DNA of 64,000 nt from NCBI RefSeq assembly GCF_026711005.1, contig NZ_JAPPVJ010000002.1, forward strand, positions 124,001-188,000, given 5' to 3'. The position numbers and the translations under genes are program-made. Every line of letters begins with the position of its first letter. The first letter of the stretch is position 1. Origin of the DNA: Sphingobacterium sp. UT-1RO-CII-1. GTDB taxonomy: Bacteria > Bacteroidota > Bacteroidia > Sphingobacteriales > Sphingobacteriaceae. Positions 55,226 through 63,963 of the stretch are shown here, piece after piece. The notes beneath the pieces were generated by a model that saw only the letters and a list, made by a program, of their open reading frames with translations, had not been told where the DNA came from and searched no databases.

Positions 55226-55999
55226 ATGCAAAAAGAGATTAAACCTAAAGTTACTTTAGTCGGTGCCGGTCCAGGTGACCCTGAACTGATTACTTTAAAA
55301 GCAGTGAAAGCTATAGCAAGTGCAGATGTTATTTTGTATGACGCTTTGGTAAACGAAGAAGTGCTGAATTATGCAAAAGAAGATTGCACAAAAATATATG
55401 TAGGAAAACGAGCAGAAAGTCTCTCAACCTCGCAGGATAGCATAAATAAACTCTTAGTTGATTACGCTTTAACACATGGACACGTAGTGCGCCTAAAGGG
55501 AGGAGATCCTTTTGTATTTGGACGTGGAGGAGAAGAATTAGACTATGTACATCAATATAATATACCGACTACTGTAGTACCAGGAATATCTTCATCCCTG
55601 GGACTAACTGCTTTACAGAAAATACCGCTTACTTACAGAGGTATAAACGAAAGTTTCTGGGTAATAACAGGCTCTACTTCAAATGGTGAGCTATCAAAAG
55701 ATTTAGAGAAAGCCGCTCAGACTGATGCTACAATAGTAGTCTTGATGGGATACAGTAAACTTGGGCAGATTGTCGACCTATACCAAAGAAATGGGAGAGG
55801 AGACCTACCTATCGCACTGATACATAGCGGATCTCTACCAAATGAAAAAATAGCACTAGGAACAATTAATACTATTTTTAGAGAAGCACAAGATAAACTT
55901 ATAGGTGTTCCAGCGACAATAGTTATCGGAGAAGTTGTAGCAAAGCACGATGATTTCCAAAAGGTTATAAGCAAAATAAAAGAAGACAATTTAGTATGA
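55226..55999 (+). CDS. cobA: Uroporphyrinogen-III C-methyltransferase (SUMT)
   Basis: 257 aa. VGAGPGDPELITLKAVKAIA (SAM-binding start), VVRLKGGDPFVFGRGGEELD and GISSSLGLTALQKIPLTYRG are SUMT hallmarks. It makes precorrin-2, the first step to siroheme needed by the reductase 3 bp upstream. Overlaps the next gene by 4 bp. Confidence 0.94.
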   Translation: MQKEIKPKVTLVGAGPGDPELITLKAVKAIASADVILYDALVNEEVLNYAKEDCTKIYVGKRAESLSTSQDSINKLLVDYALTHGHVVRLKGGDPFVFGRGGEELDYVHQYNIPTTVVPGISSSLGLTALQKIPLTYRGINESFWVITGSTSNGELSKDLEKAAQTDATIVVLMGYSKLGQIVDLYQRNGRGDLPIALIHSGSLPNEKIALGTINTIFREAQDKLIGVPATIVIGEVVAKHDDFQKVISKIKEDNLV

Positions 56000-56580
56000 A
56001 CGAGTTATTCCCTATATATATAAAACTCGATCAGGTACAAACTTTAGTGATTGGAGGAGGTCCAGTAGGTTTAGAAAAATTAGAAGCTATACTTTACAAC
56101 TCGCCGCAAGCAAAAGTGCATTTGGTAGCTATGAATATTACAGATGGTATTCGCAAACTAATAGAAGGAAAAACAAATATCAGACTTTCCGAACGCGCTT
56201 TTCAAGAAGTTGATCTGAATGGGATAGATTTAATTATCGCAGCAAGCAATAACCCTGTATTTAACAAAGAACTTGAAGTATTGGCAAAGCGAAAGAATAT
56301 CCTTTTAAATATAGCAGACAAACCGGATCTTTGCGATTTTTATTTAGGATCTGTAGTGAGGAAAGGCAACCTAAAGATAGGTATATCCACTAATGGTAAA
56401 TCGCCTACAATTGCTAAAAGAATCAAGGAGTTTATTGATGATGTTTTACCTAACGAGATAGACGAAACACTAAATCTAATGCATGATTTAAGGAAAAATT
56501 TACATGGAGACTTTCAGGAAAAAATAAGGGTACTGAATAAACATACAGAAGCACTAATTGCGAATAATCAAAAGTCATAA
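55996..56580 (+). CDS. Precorrin-2 dehydrogenase / sirohydrochlorin ferrochelatase (Met8/SirC-like)
   Basis: 194 aa. Rossmann VIGGGPVGLEKLEAIL (about 16-31), then LIIAASNNPVFN and LNIADKPDLCDFYLGSVVRK. This is the N-terminal module of CysG without the methyltransferase part, which is supplied by the gene upstream. It completes siroheme synthesis. Confidence 0.9.
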   Translation: MNELFPIYIKLDQVQTLVIGGGPVGLEKLEAILYNSPQAKVHLVAMNITDGIRKLIEGKTNIRLSERAFQEVDLNGIDLIIAASNNPVFNKELEVLAKRKNILLNIADKPDLCDFYLGSVVRKGNLKIGISTNGKSPTIAKRIKEFIDDVLPNEIDETLNLMHDLRKNLHGDFQEKIRVLNKHTEALIANNQKS

Positions 56581-56623
56581 GCTCTCAGCCTCTTAAGCAG
56601 GCTACATAAAATATATACGGACA

Positions 56624-57331
56624 ATGCAAAAAATACAACAATTAAAAGAACAGACCGTTGGCATGGATGCTGAAGCATTGATCAAGTTCTTAGGAGCGGC
56701 ATATGCACAAGAAACAGTTTTTTCAACCTCTTTCGGAGTAGAAGATCAGGTATTAACCGATATGATCAGTAAAGCGGGTAGCCTTTCGTTTAAAATTTTC
56801 ACACTCGATACAGGTCGTCTATTTCCTGAAACATATACGGTATGGAACCGCACAGTAGATAAATACAAACTTAAAATAGCTGCATACTACCCAAATACCG
56901 GAAGGGTAGAAGAATTACTAACCGAGAAAGGACCATTAAGTTTCTATAACTCTTTAGAAGACAGACAGCAATGTTGTCATATTCGAAAAATAGAACCACT
57001 CAAAAGAGCTATTCAAGGATATAAGGTATGGGTAACGGGACTTCGTGCCGAACAATCTATAAACCGTGAAAATATGGATTGGATTGAATGGGATAGTAGC
57101 AATCAGATTATTAAAGTCCATCCTTTATTTACATGGACATTACATGATGTAGACAAGTACCTAAAGAAAAAGAACGTCCCCTATAATGCGCTGTATGATA
57201 AAGGTTTTCCTAGCATAGGTTGTCAACCATGCACCAGAGCCGTACGGGAAGGAGAAGATTTTAGATCAGGAAGATGGTGGTGGGAGGATACTAGCAAAAA
57301 AGAATGTGGATTACATATAACAACGAAATAG
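56624..57331 (+). CDS. cysH: Assimilatory APS (adenylyl-sulfate) reductase, CysH family
   Basis: 235 aa. TSFGVEDQVLTDMI and TLDTGRLFPETY are CysH motifs. The Cys-Cys pair in QQCCHIRKIEPL and the second pair in SIGCQPCTRAVREGEDFRSG form the 4Fe-4S site of APS reductases; enzymes specific for PAPS usually lack these. This agrees with the absence of an APS kinase (CysC) in the operon. Electrons come from thioredoxin or glutaredoxin. Confidence 0.9.
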   Translation: MQKIQQLKEQTVGMDAEALIKFLGAAYAQETVFSTSFGVEDQVLTDMISKAGSLSFKIFTLDTGRLFPETYTVWNRTVDKYKLKIAAYYPNTGRVEELLTEKGPLSFYNSLEDRQQCCHIRKIEPLKRAIQGYKVWVTGLRAEQSINRENMDWIEWDSSNQIIKVHPLFTWTLHDVDKYLKKKNVPYNALYDKGFPSIGCQPCTRAVREGEDFRSGRWWWEDTSKKECGLHITTK

Positions 57332-57336
57332 ATAAA

Positions 57337-58227
57337 ATGGATTATTTAGATCATCTAGAAGCTGAGGCTATATATATACTCCGTGAAGTCGCAGGACAAT
57401 TTGAGAAACCGGCATTACTGTTTTCTGGAGGAAAAGATTCGATAACACTGGTACACCTTGCTCAAAAAGCTTTTAAGCCAGGGAAATTCCCATTTCCTTT
57501 GGTGCATATCGACACAGGGCACAACTTTAAAGAAACAATCGACTTTAGAGATTGGCTGGTAGCACAAATAGGAGAGAAACTTATTGTAGGCTCAGTTCAA
57601 GACAGTATAGATCAAGGTAGAGTGCGTGAACAGAAAGGTAAGAATGCAAGTAGAAATGCACTACAAACCGTTACGCTATTAGACACAATTGAAAAGTATA
57701 AGTTTGACGCTTGTATAGGTGGCGCTCGAAGAGATGAGGAAAAAGCAAGGGCCAAGGAACGTGTTTTTTCGGTACGTGACGAATTTGGGCAATGGGATCC
57801 CAAGAGACAAAGGGCTGAGCTGTGGGATATATTAAATGGAAATATAAACCAAGGAGAAAATGTCCGGGTTTTTCCAATATCGAATTGGACCGAACTAGAT
57901 GTCTGGAACTATATAAAAAGAGAGAATATTGCTTTACCATCGCTTTATTTTAGTCATGAAAGAGAAGTGGTATCAAGAAATGGACAATGGATGGCGGCAG
58001 ACCAATGTTTGCAGATAGATAACGAAGATATTATCACCTGTAAAATGGTACGATTCAGAACAGTAGGCGACATGACATGTACTGCCGCCGTATGTTCAGA
58101 AGCGGTACATATAGATGATATTATAAAAGAGATAAAAGCTTCCACGATAAGCGAAAGAGGAGCTAGAATAGATGATAAAGTATCAGAGGCCGCAATGGAA
58201 GAACGTAAAAAAGAGGGCTATTTCTAA
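57337..58227 (+). CDS. cysD: Sulfate adenylyltransferase subunit 2
   Basis: 296 aa from ATG 57337 (MDYLDHLEAEAIYILREVAG), 5 bp after the cysH stop; an ATG at 57304 lies inside cysH and is less likely. PP-loop LLFSGGKDSITLVHLA. Later blocks IGGARRDEEKARAKERVFSV and FPISNWTELDVWNYIKRENI are CysD-specific. Makes APS from sulfate and ATP with CysN. Confidence 0.95.
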   Translation: MDYLDHLEAEAIYILREVAGQFEKPALLFSGGKDSITLVHLAQKAFKPGKFPFPLVHIDTGHNFKETIDFRDWLVAQIGEKLIVGSVQDSIDQGRVREQKGKNASRNALQTVTLLDTIEKYKFDACIGGARRDEEKARAKERVFSVRDEFGQWDPKRQRAELWDILNGNINQGENVRVFPISNWTELDVWNYIKRENIALPSLYFSHEREVVSRNGQWMAADQCLQIDNEDIITCKMVRFRTVGDMTCTAAVCSEAVHIDDIIKEIKASTISERGARIDDKVSEAAMEERKKEGYF

Positions 58228-58261
58228 ATTAATTTACAACAGATCATTATAAATATACAGC

Positions 58262-59506
58262 ATGGATATATTAAAATTTATAACTGCCGGATCCGTTGAT
58301 GATGGTAAAAGCACATTGATAGGCCGCTTGCTTTATGATACAGATTCGATATTGGAAGATCAATTGGAAGCTATTAAAAAAGCCAACCGAAAAAATGATG
58401 ACGGAACAGTAGATCTTGCTATCCTGACAGACGGTTTAAAAGCAGAAAGAGAACAGGGGATTACAATTGATGTCGCTTATAAATACTTTCAGACAGAAAA
58501 AAGAAAATTCATTATAGCTGATGCGCCTGGCCATATTGAATATACAAGAAACATGGTGACTGGTGCATCAAACTCAGATTTAATCATCATATTAATAGAT
58601 GCTCGAAAGGGTGTGATTGAGCAGACAAAAAGACATTCATTTTTAGCGCAATTACTTTCTCTTAAAAAAGTGCTCGTCTGCATTAATAAAATGGATATGG
58701 TAGATTACGAGCAGGCTGTATTTGAAAATATTAAAACTGAATATGAAAAACTAGCCAGTAAACTCAATCTAAAATCAGTGGAATATATACCAGTCTCTGC
58801 CTTAAAAGGAGACAACATTGTGCATCGTTCAGAACGCATGGATTGGTATACAGGCGAACCTTTACTGAGTTTTTTAGAAAGTATAAATTTTGAAGCTAAA
58901 ACTCCAAAACCTTGGCGCTTCCCCATACAATGGGTAGTACGGCCACAAACCGCAGACCTTCACGATTACAGGGGCTACGCGGGACGTTTAGTGGGTGACA
59001 ATATGCGGATTGGCGAGGAGGTCTATATATTGCCTGGAGGCGCTAGAAGTAGAATAGCGAGCATAGAACTTGCAGGCGAAACTTTAGAATATGCAGAAAA
59101 CGGACAATCTGTTATTATACATCTTACTGATGATGTTGATGTTTCAAGAGGCGATACCATTGTTCCTGTTGAACAGCCTGCTATAAGTGAGAAAAATCTT
59201 GAAGCTAACATTTGCTGGTTCGATACCAAACCACTGGATAAGGGACAAATATACTTATTGAGAAACCATAGTTCGCAAACAAAAATTAAAATTGAGGATA
59301 TACATTATAAGATAGACGTGCATAATCAAGAGCCTATTTATGATGAAACTGTTAGTCTGAATGATATAGGCAAAATTTCTATAAAAGCAGCCAAAGAAAT
59401 AGTTTTTGACAAGCATAACCTTTATCCTGAAAACTCAAGAGCTATCATAATCGATCCACGTACAAATATAACTGTTGCGGCTGTGATGATTCTGGACGCT
59501 GTATAA
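58262..59506 (+). CDS. cysN: Sulfate adenylyltransferase subunit 1 (GTPase)
   Basis: 414 aa, CysN without a fused CysC kinase. G1: AGSVDDGKST. G3: DAPGHIEYTRNMVTGAS. G4: CINKMDMVDY. The EF-Tu-like domains 2 and 3 follow (YAGRLVGDNMRIGEEVYILP). GTP hydrolysis drives the sulfurylase reaction. Last gene of the operon. Confidence 0.95.
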   Translation: MDILKFITAGSVDDGKSTLIGRLLYDTDSILEDQLEAIKKANRKNDDGTVDLAILTDGLKAEREQGITIDVAYKYFQTEKRKFIIADAPGHIEYTRNMVTGASNSDLIIILIDARKGVIEQTKRHSFLAQLLSLKKVLVCINKMDMVDYEQAVFENIKTEYEKLASKLNLKSVEYIPVSALKGDNIVHRSERMDWYTGEPLLSFLESINFEAKTPKPWRFPIQWVVRPQTADLHDYRGYAGRLVGDNMRIGEEVYILPGGARSRIASIELAGETLEYAENGQSVIIHLTDDVDVSRGDTIVPVEQPAISEKNLEANICWFDTKPLDKGQIYLLRNHSSQTKIKIEDIHYKIDVHNQEPIYDETVSLNDIGKISIKAAKEIVFDKHNLYPENSRAIIIDPRTNITVAAVMILDAV

Positions 59507-59533
59507 CGCTTACCAAGACAAAATAGTTTTTTT

Positions 59534-59568
59534 AAAAAGCCTAAACACACTAGTTTAGGCTTTTTAAT
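59534..59568 (+). terminator. Terminator of the sulfur operon
   Basis: AAAAAGCCTAAAC ... GTTTAGGCTTTTT with loop ACACTA, then AATTA. Strong stem with T-run. Confidence 0.88.
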
Positions 59569-59690
59569 TACATAACAACATTGTTTTATTATAAAACAAT
59601 AAATAATTTGCATTTCACAATAAAATAGAATATTTTTACCCGCACAGTAAGTAAGTGTAATAATAAATCATAACTAATCAAAATCGGGGT

Positions 59691-60368
59691 ATGAATAATC
59701 AACAAGTATTAAAACTTATCGGATGGGGGATAGCATTATGTTTAACTCTAGCTATCATTCATAACGTATTTATAAGCAGACATCAAGAATCTTTTAAAAG
59801 CGGTTTTGAAACTGGTTATAAAAGGACAAAAAATCATAACACTGGAGGATGGTTAAAATATCCAATAGATTATGTTCGATTGTCAAGTCCACAAGCATTG
59901 CCAGATCGTATAGAAAATGCCACAGACAGCATCCCAACGGGAAACAGTAATATAAAAATAGTACCAGAGGATAGTTTATATTCTATTTGGAGTAAAGAAA
60001 ATATAAGAACAACGACAGCAAAAGAATGGACTTTGCTACTTCTGGGAGCAATCATATATTTGACGATATTTATAGCTTTTATTAATTTGATTAAGCTATT
60101 TTCGAAAGGGGAGGTGCTACATATTAAAACATATAAAAATCTACTATTGTTGTCTTTTTGCGTTTTATTAATCCCCGTGTTTGATTACATATTTGACTAT
60201 ACAGTTTATACTAAAATGCAAACTCTTTTTAAAGGAACAGCTTACGAAGTGGTTAATACTTTAAAATTTGATGTATTTACTTTTATACTCGGCTTAGTTT
60301 TTTTAGGACTGGTGGTAGCTTTAAAAATTGGTGTAGCCATAAAAGAAGAAAATGAACTAACTATTTAA
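59691..60368 (+). CDS. DUF2975 membrane protein
   Basis: 225 aa with four hydrophobic segments (GWGIALCLTLAIIHNVFI; WTLLLLGAIIYLTIFIAFIN; NLLLLSFCVLLIPVFDYIF; FTFILGLVFLGLVVALKIGV). The long periplasmic loop between the first two and the FSKGEVLHIKTYKNL segment match DUF2975. It is regularly paired with a small HTH regulator, as here (60507). Probably an envelope protein under or controlling that regulator. Confidence 0.8.
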   Translation: MNNQQVLKLIGWGIALCLTLAIIHNVFISRHQESFKSGFETGYKRTKNHNTGGWLKYPIDYVRLSSPQALPDRIENATDSIPTGNSNIKIVPEDSLYSIWSKENIRTTTAKEWTLLLLGAIIYLTIFIAFINLIKLFSKGEVLHIKTYKNLLLLSFCVLLIPVFDYIFDYTVYTKMQTLFKGTAYEVVNTLKFDVFTFILGLVFLGLVVALKIGVAIKEENELTI

Positions 60369-60380
60369 AATCAATAAATT

Positions 60381-60446
60381 ATGGTGGCAATTTTATTTTT
60401 TATTATTATGTGTGCGGCTTTGATCTTTGGAGCCTGGATCGCTTAA
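60381..60446 (+). CDS. Possible 21-aa membrane peptide
   Basis: ATG 60381 to TAA 60446: MVAILFFIIMCAALIFGAWI plus Ala. An almost fully hydrophobic peptide between the DUF2975 gene and its HTH partner. It is too short for ordinary prediction; no strong ribosome site. Confidence 0.35.
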   Translation: MVAILFFIIMCAALIFGAWIA

Positions 60447-60506
60447 AAGCATCAAATAGCGGCAGTCAATGCTGAAATATTAAAATATTATATTGAATAA
60501 TTTAAA

Positions 60507-60734
60507 ATGGCAATAATTATAAATTTGGACGTTATGATGGCTAAACGTAAAATGTCACTTAATGAACTGAGCGCAAAAGTTGGTATAACACTTTCAAATC
60601 TTTCGATATTAAAGAACGGCAAGGCAAAGGCGATTCGTTTTGAAACCTTGAATGCAATTTGTTTAGCTCTGGATTGTAAGCCGGGAGATATCATCGATTT
60701 TGAACCAGACTTTAAAACCAAAGAAGTAGAATAG
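60507..60734 (+). CDS. YozG-like XRE-family HTH regulator
   Basis: 75 aa. MAIIINLDVMMAKRKMSLNE, LSAKVGITLSNLSILKNGKA and IRFETLNAICLALDCKPGDI are the complete Cro/C1 domain of the YozG group. Encoded just after DUF2975; the pair is a common two-gene unit of unknown function. Confidence 0.9.
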   Translation: MAIIINLDVMMAKRKMSLNELSAKVGITLSNLSILKNGKAKAIRFETLNAICLALDCKPGDIIDFEPDFKTKEVE

Positions 60735-61007
60735 GCTTCTTTAATAAATAACTATTTAACATAATATAAATTATATGTCTAAAAATCACACCGTATTATA
60801 CACACCTTAGACAAGAAAATAATAGAAATGATCTAAATACAGATTCACACCAGATTTATTACAGATCAACGCGAAGTTTACACTTGACACCTGTGGTAAT
60901 AAATTATTGCAAATAAAATCAAATAAAAATGATAAAAAAGTAATATTTCTAATATTTATTATTAATTTTACATATATAATCTGTAAAAAATATAAATAAC
61001 GAATCAA

Positions 61008-62342
61008 ATGAGCTCATCCTTTATCGATTTAATCAATCACACAAAGGGCAAGAATCCCAATCAGCCCGAATTCATTCAAGCCGTAACAGAAGTTGTTGAA
61101 GACCTGATTCCTTACATGAATGAAAAACACCCAACATGGAGCGAATTGAAAATTATCGAGCGCATAATTGAGCCCGAGCGTGTAATATCCTTTCGTGTCA
61201 CTTGGCTTGATGACAACAATCATGTTCAGATTAACAGAGGCTATCGTATTCAAATGAATAGTGCCCTAGGGCCTTACAAAGGTGGACTACGCTTCCATCC
61301 TACCGTCAATCTAAGTATTCTGAAGTTTTTAGCTTTTGAACAGGTGTTTAAAAATAGTTTGACAGGCATACCCTTGGGTGGCGCTAAAGGAGGTTCAGAT
61401 TTTGATCCCAAAGGGAAATCGGATATGGAAATCATGCGCTTTTGCCAAAGCTTTATGAACGAACTTTATCGGCATATTGGTGCAGAAACAGATATACCAG
61501 CAGGCGACATAGGTGTTGGTGAGCGTGAAATAGGCTATTTATTTGGACAATACAAACGCCTACAAAATCAATTTACAGGAGTTTTAACAGGAAAAGGGAA
61601 ATTTTGGGGTGGTTCATATATCAGACCCGAAGCAACGGGCTATGGTTTATTATACTTCGTCCAATGTATGTTTGAAAGCTTGAACGAAAGCTTAGTAGGT
61701 AAAATCGTTACAATTTCGGGCGCAGGAAATGTCGCCTATTACGCTGCAGAAAAAGCTATTCAATTAGGCGCAAAGGTTGTGACATTCTCAAATAGTACAG
61801 GGACATTATATGATCCTGATGGGTTTACGCCTGAAAAACTACATTTCCTGAGTACATTAGGTCGCGATTTAAATGGCTACATATCTAAATATAGTAACGC
61901 TGAATTTCATCAAGACAGCAAACCTTGGTGTTTTAAATGTGACATTGCACTGCCTTGTGCAACAGAAAACGAACTAAATGAAGCTGATGCCCAAAACTTG
62001 ATTGACAATGGATGCATTTGTGTTGCTGAAGGCGCAAACATGCCATCTACACGAGAGGCTATACAGATTTTTCACAAATCTAAAATATATTTTGCACCTG
62101 GCAAAGCTGCCAACGCAGGCGGAGTAGCTGTTTCAGGACTAGAAATGTCACAAAACTGGATAGGACAACAATGGTCTCCTGATAAAGTAGACAATAGATT
62201 AAAAGTAATTATGGAAAATATACACAAAACCTGCCTAAAATATGGAAAAGAATCCTGTGGCTATGTAAACTACTTAAAGGGGGCTAATATCGGCGGTTTT
62301 ATAAAAGTAGCTGTCGCAATGAAAGCACAAGGCTTGGTGTAG
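61008..62342 (+). CDS. gdhA: NADP-specific glutamate dehydrogenase
   Basis: 444 aa, the length of the hexameric bacterial enzyme. Substrate site: NSALGPYKGGLRFHPTVN. Catalytic region: PLGGAKGGSDFDPKGKSDME. Dinucleotide fold: VTISGAGNVAYYAAEKA. End: YVNYLKGANIGGFIKVAVAM. Assimilates ammonia onto 2-oxoglutarate. Monocistronic. Confidence 0.96.
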   Translation: MSSSFIDLINHTKGKNPNQPEFIQAVTEVVEDLIPYMNEKHPTWSELKIIERIIEPERVISFRVTWLDDNNHVQINRGYRIQMNSALGPYKGGLRFHPTVNLSILKFLAFEQVFKNSLTGIPLGGAKGGSDFDPKGKSDMEIMRFCQSFMNELYRHIGAETDIPAGDIGVGEREIGYLFGQYKRLQNQFTGVLTGKGKFWGGSYIRPEATGYGLLYFVQCMFESLNESLVGKIVTISGAGNVAYYAAEKAIQLGAKVVTFSNSTGTLYDPDGFTPEKLHFLSTLGRDLNGYISKYSNAEFHQDSKPWCFKCDIALPCATENELNEADAQNLIDNGCICVAEGANMPSTREAIQIFHKSKIYFAPGKAANAGGVAVSGLEMSQNWIGQQWSPDKVDNRLKVIMENIHKTCLKYGKESCGYVNYLKGANIGGFIKVAVAMKAQGLV

Positions 62343-62364
62343 TAGATATTTTACTGTATTTTAG

Positions 62365-62402
62365 AAGGGTTGTTCAACTTAGTTGATCAACCCTTATTTT
62401 TT
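62365..62402 (+). terminator. Terminator of gdhA
   Basis: AAGGGTTGTTCAA pairs with TTGATCAACCCTT (one mismatch) around CTTAG, followed by ATTTTTTAT. Confidence 0.8.
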
Positions 62403-62414
62403 ATATTTATCATT

Positions 62415-62660
62415 ATGCGAATAGTAGCCGAACTCCCCCATCCAGATTGTAAAATTTCAATATTTTCAATGAATCAAAAATTTATCATAAAATTCGAACA
62501 AGGAACACTGGAACAATCTTACAAAATATCAGAAACTGATATTATAGGAGGTGTAAATGGCATCTTTGAATTAATTGACGACTCTTTTATTAAACAAGTT
62601 GTCGAACAATTCGGAGTAATGAGGAAATCATTTTTAGAAGCTTATTCTAGATATGAATAA
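62415..62660 (+). CDS. Small conserved-looking protein of unknown function
   Basis: 81 aa from ATG 62415 (MRIVAELPHPDCKISIFSMN); an ATG at 62370 lies inside the terminator and is rejected. The pattern looks like a beta-rich N-terminal half and a C-terminal helix (DDSFIKQVVEQFGVMRKSFL). No motif recognised. It may be read through from gdhA. Confidence 0.6.
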   Translation: MRIVAELPHPDCKISIFSMNQKFIIKFEQGTLEQSYKISETDIIGGVNGIFELIDDSFIKQVVEQFGVMRKSFLEAYSRYE

Positions 62661-62847
62661 ATAAACCATATCAATAAGCCTAACATCCTGTATGTTTGAC
62701 TATTGTGTTTTAAAAACAAGTCTTGCCGAATAATATTCTGAGTTATTTTATCAGAAGTGAAAACAAAACCACCTTCAGATAAAGCATAAGATCCAATAAA
62801 GGTCGCAACGTGCTGTTTTAATATCTGTTATCAATCTGATCAGAATA

Positions 62848-63531
62848 TTATTCGGATAGCTTTTTCTTAAGAATATCCATTCCAACGGTAGCTGATGCAT
62901 TTATACGTCGAACGCGAGCTGGTAAGTTCATTTGGTCTGCTTTAGGGTCAATTACATATACTTTACATTGACTATTTACCACATGTAGCAAATTAGCTGC
63001 TGGATAAACTTGTAAAGAAGTACCTATAACAATTAAGATATCTGCTTCTTGAGCAATGCGCTCTGCTTTTTCCATTAAGGGGACTGCTTCACCAAACCAC
63101 ACAATAAAAGGTCGTAATTGAGAACCTAATTCGCATGTATCGCCAATCAAGAGCTCGTTTTTTTTCATTGTATATACAAACTTTGGATTCAAAGAGGATT
63201 GGGCTTTCATAATTTCGCCATGTAAATGAATTATATTTTTACTGCCTGCCCGTTCATGCAAATCATCCACATTCTGCGTTATGATTTGCAGATCATAACA
63301 AGACTCCATTTCAACTAAAGCTTTATGTGCACTATTGGGTTTAGCTGCACTACATTGCTTACGCCTAACATTATAAAATTCAAGCACCAATGCTGGATTT
63401 ACTTTCCATGCATGTAACGTTGCTACATCTTCTACTTTGTACCCCTCCCATAAACCATCTTTATCCCTAAAGGTATTAAGACCGCTTTCTGCTGATATAC
63501 CCGCACCTGTAAATACGACAAGTTTTTTCAT
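62848..63531 (-). CDS. cobB: NAD-dependent protein deacylase (sirtuin, SIRT5/CobB type)
   Basis: 227 aa from ATG 63531 (MKKLVVFTGAGISAESGLNT); an ATG eight codons upstream precedes non-sirtuin sequence. NAD site GAGISAESGLNTFRD, ITQNVDDLHERAG and HLHG (catalytic His). The Y-x-x-R pair in FYNVRRK marks desuccinylase/demalonylase sirtuins. The four zinc cysteines are not there: the module KAQSSLNPKFVYTMKKNELL has none and one Cys follows. A TAGTTTTG box lies upstream (63560-63553). Confidence 0.9.
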   Translation of the reverse strand: MKKLVVFTGAGISAESGLNTFRDKDGLWEGYKVEDVATLHAWKVNPALVLEFYNVRRKQCSAAKPNSAHKALVEMESCYDLQIITQNVDDLHERAGSKNIIHLHGEIMKAQSSLNPKFVYTMKKNELLIGDTCELGSQLRPFIVWFGEAVPLMEKAERIAQEADILIVIGTSLQVYPAANLLHVVNSQCKVYVIDPKADQMNLPARVRRINASATVGMDILKKKLSE

Positions 63532-63669
63532 ATGCCAAATAAATAAACTTGGCAAAACTAGTGATTTAAATAACTTAATAAAAGGGATGTAAAAAATACA
63601 GAATAACAGTATTATTTGACCAAAAACACAACTATAGCTTTAACGTAGTTTAAAACTAGAGAGATTTGT

Positions 63670-63963
63670 TTATTTTACGAAATACCGATGTTCAACAATG
63701 GTGTACTCTTGCTCAGGCTCTCCTTCTATTGCTCCTTTTACAGGGCACTTACCTGTTATCCCACGTACTACGAGACCAGCTCCTATAGCCACTCCAGGAA
63801 GAGAGCTTATTGGGTTCTGCAAAATCCGTTTTCCACTATACGCCATAATAAATCCACCGGCAATTATAGATAGAGCACGTTCTGAATTTGCTATCTTCCC
63901 ATTTGCACAAGCCTTTTCAAAGCGTTTCTTCATTTTATTGGATAAAAAGTTTACTACACTCAT
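63670..63963 (-). CDS. DUF2892 / YgaP-like small membrane protein
   Basis: 97 aa. A basic start (NFLSNKMKKRFEKACANGKI) precedes the DUF2892 pattern NSERALSIIAGGFIMAYSGK and a second hydrophobic stretch LPGVAIGAGLVVRGITGKCP. Two membrane helices. The C-terminal tail is acidic. Function unknown. Confidence 0.8.
   Translation of the reverse strand: MSVVNFLSNKMKKRFEKACANGKIANSERALSIIAGGFIMAYSGKRILQNPISSLPGVAIGAGLVVRGITGKCPVKGAIEGEPEQEYTIVEHRYFVK

Noticed and set aside
57304..57336. Upstream ATG of cysD
   Set aside because: It lies inside cysH and adds sequence not typical of CysD; ATG 57337 gives the family N-terminus.
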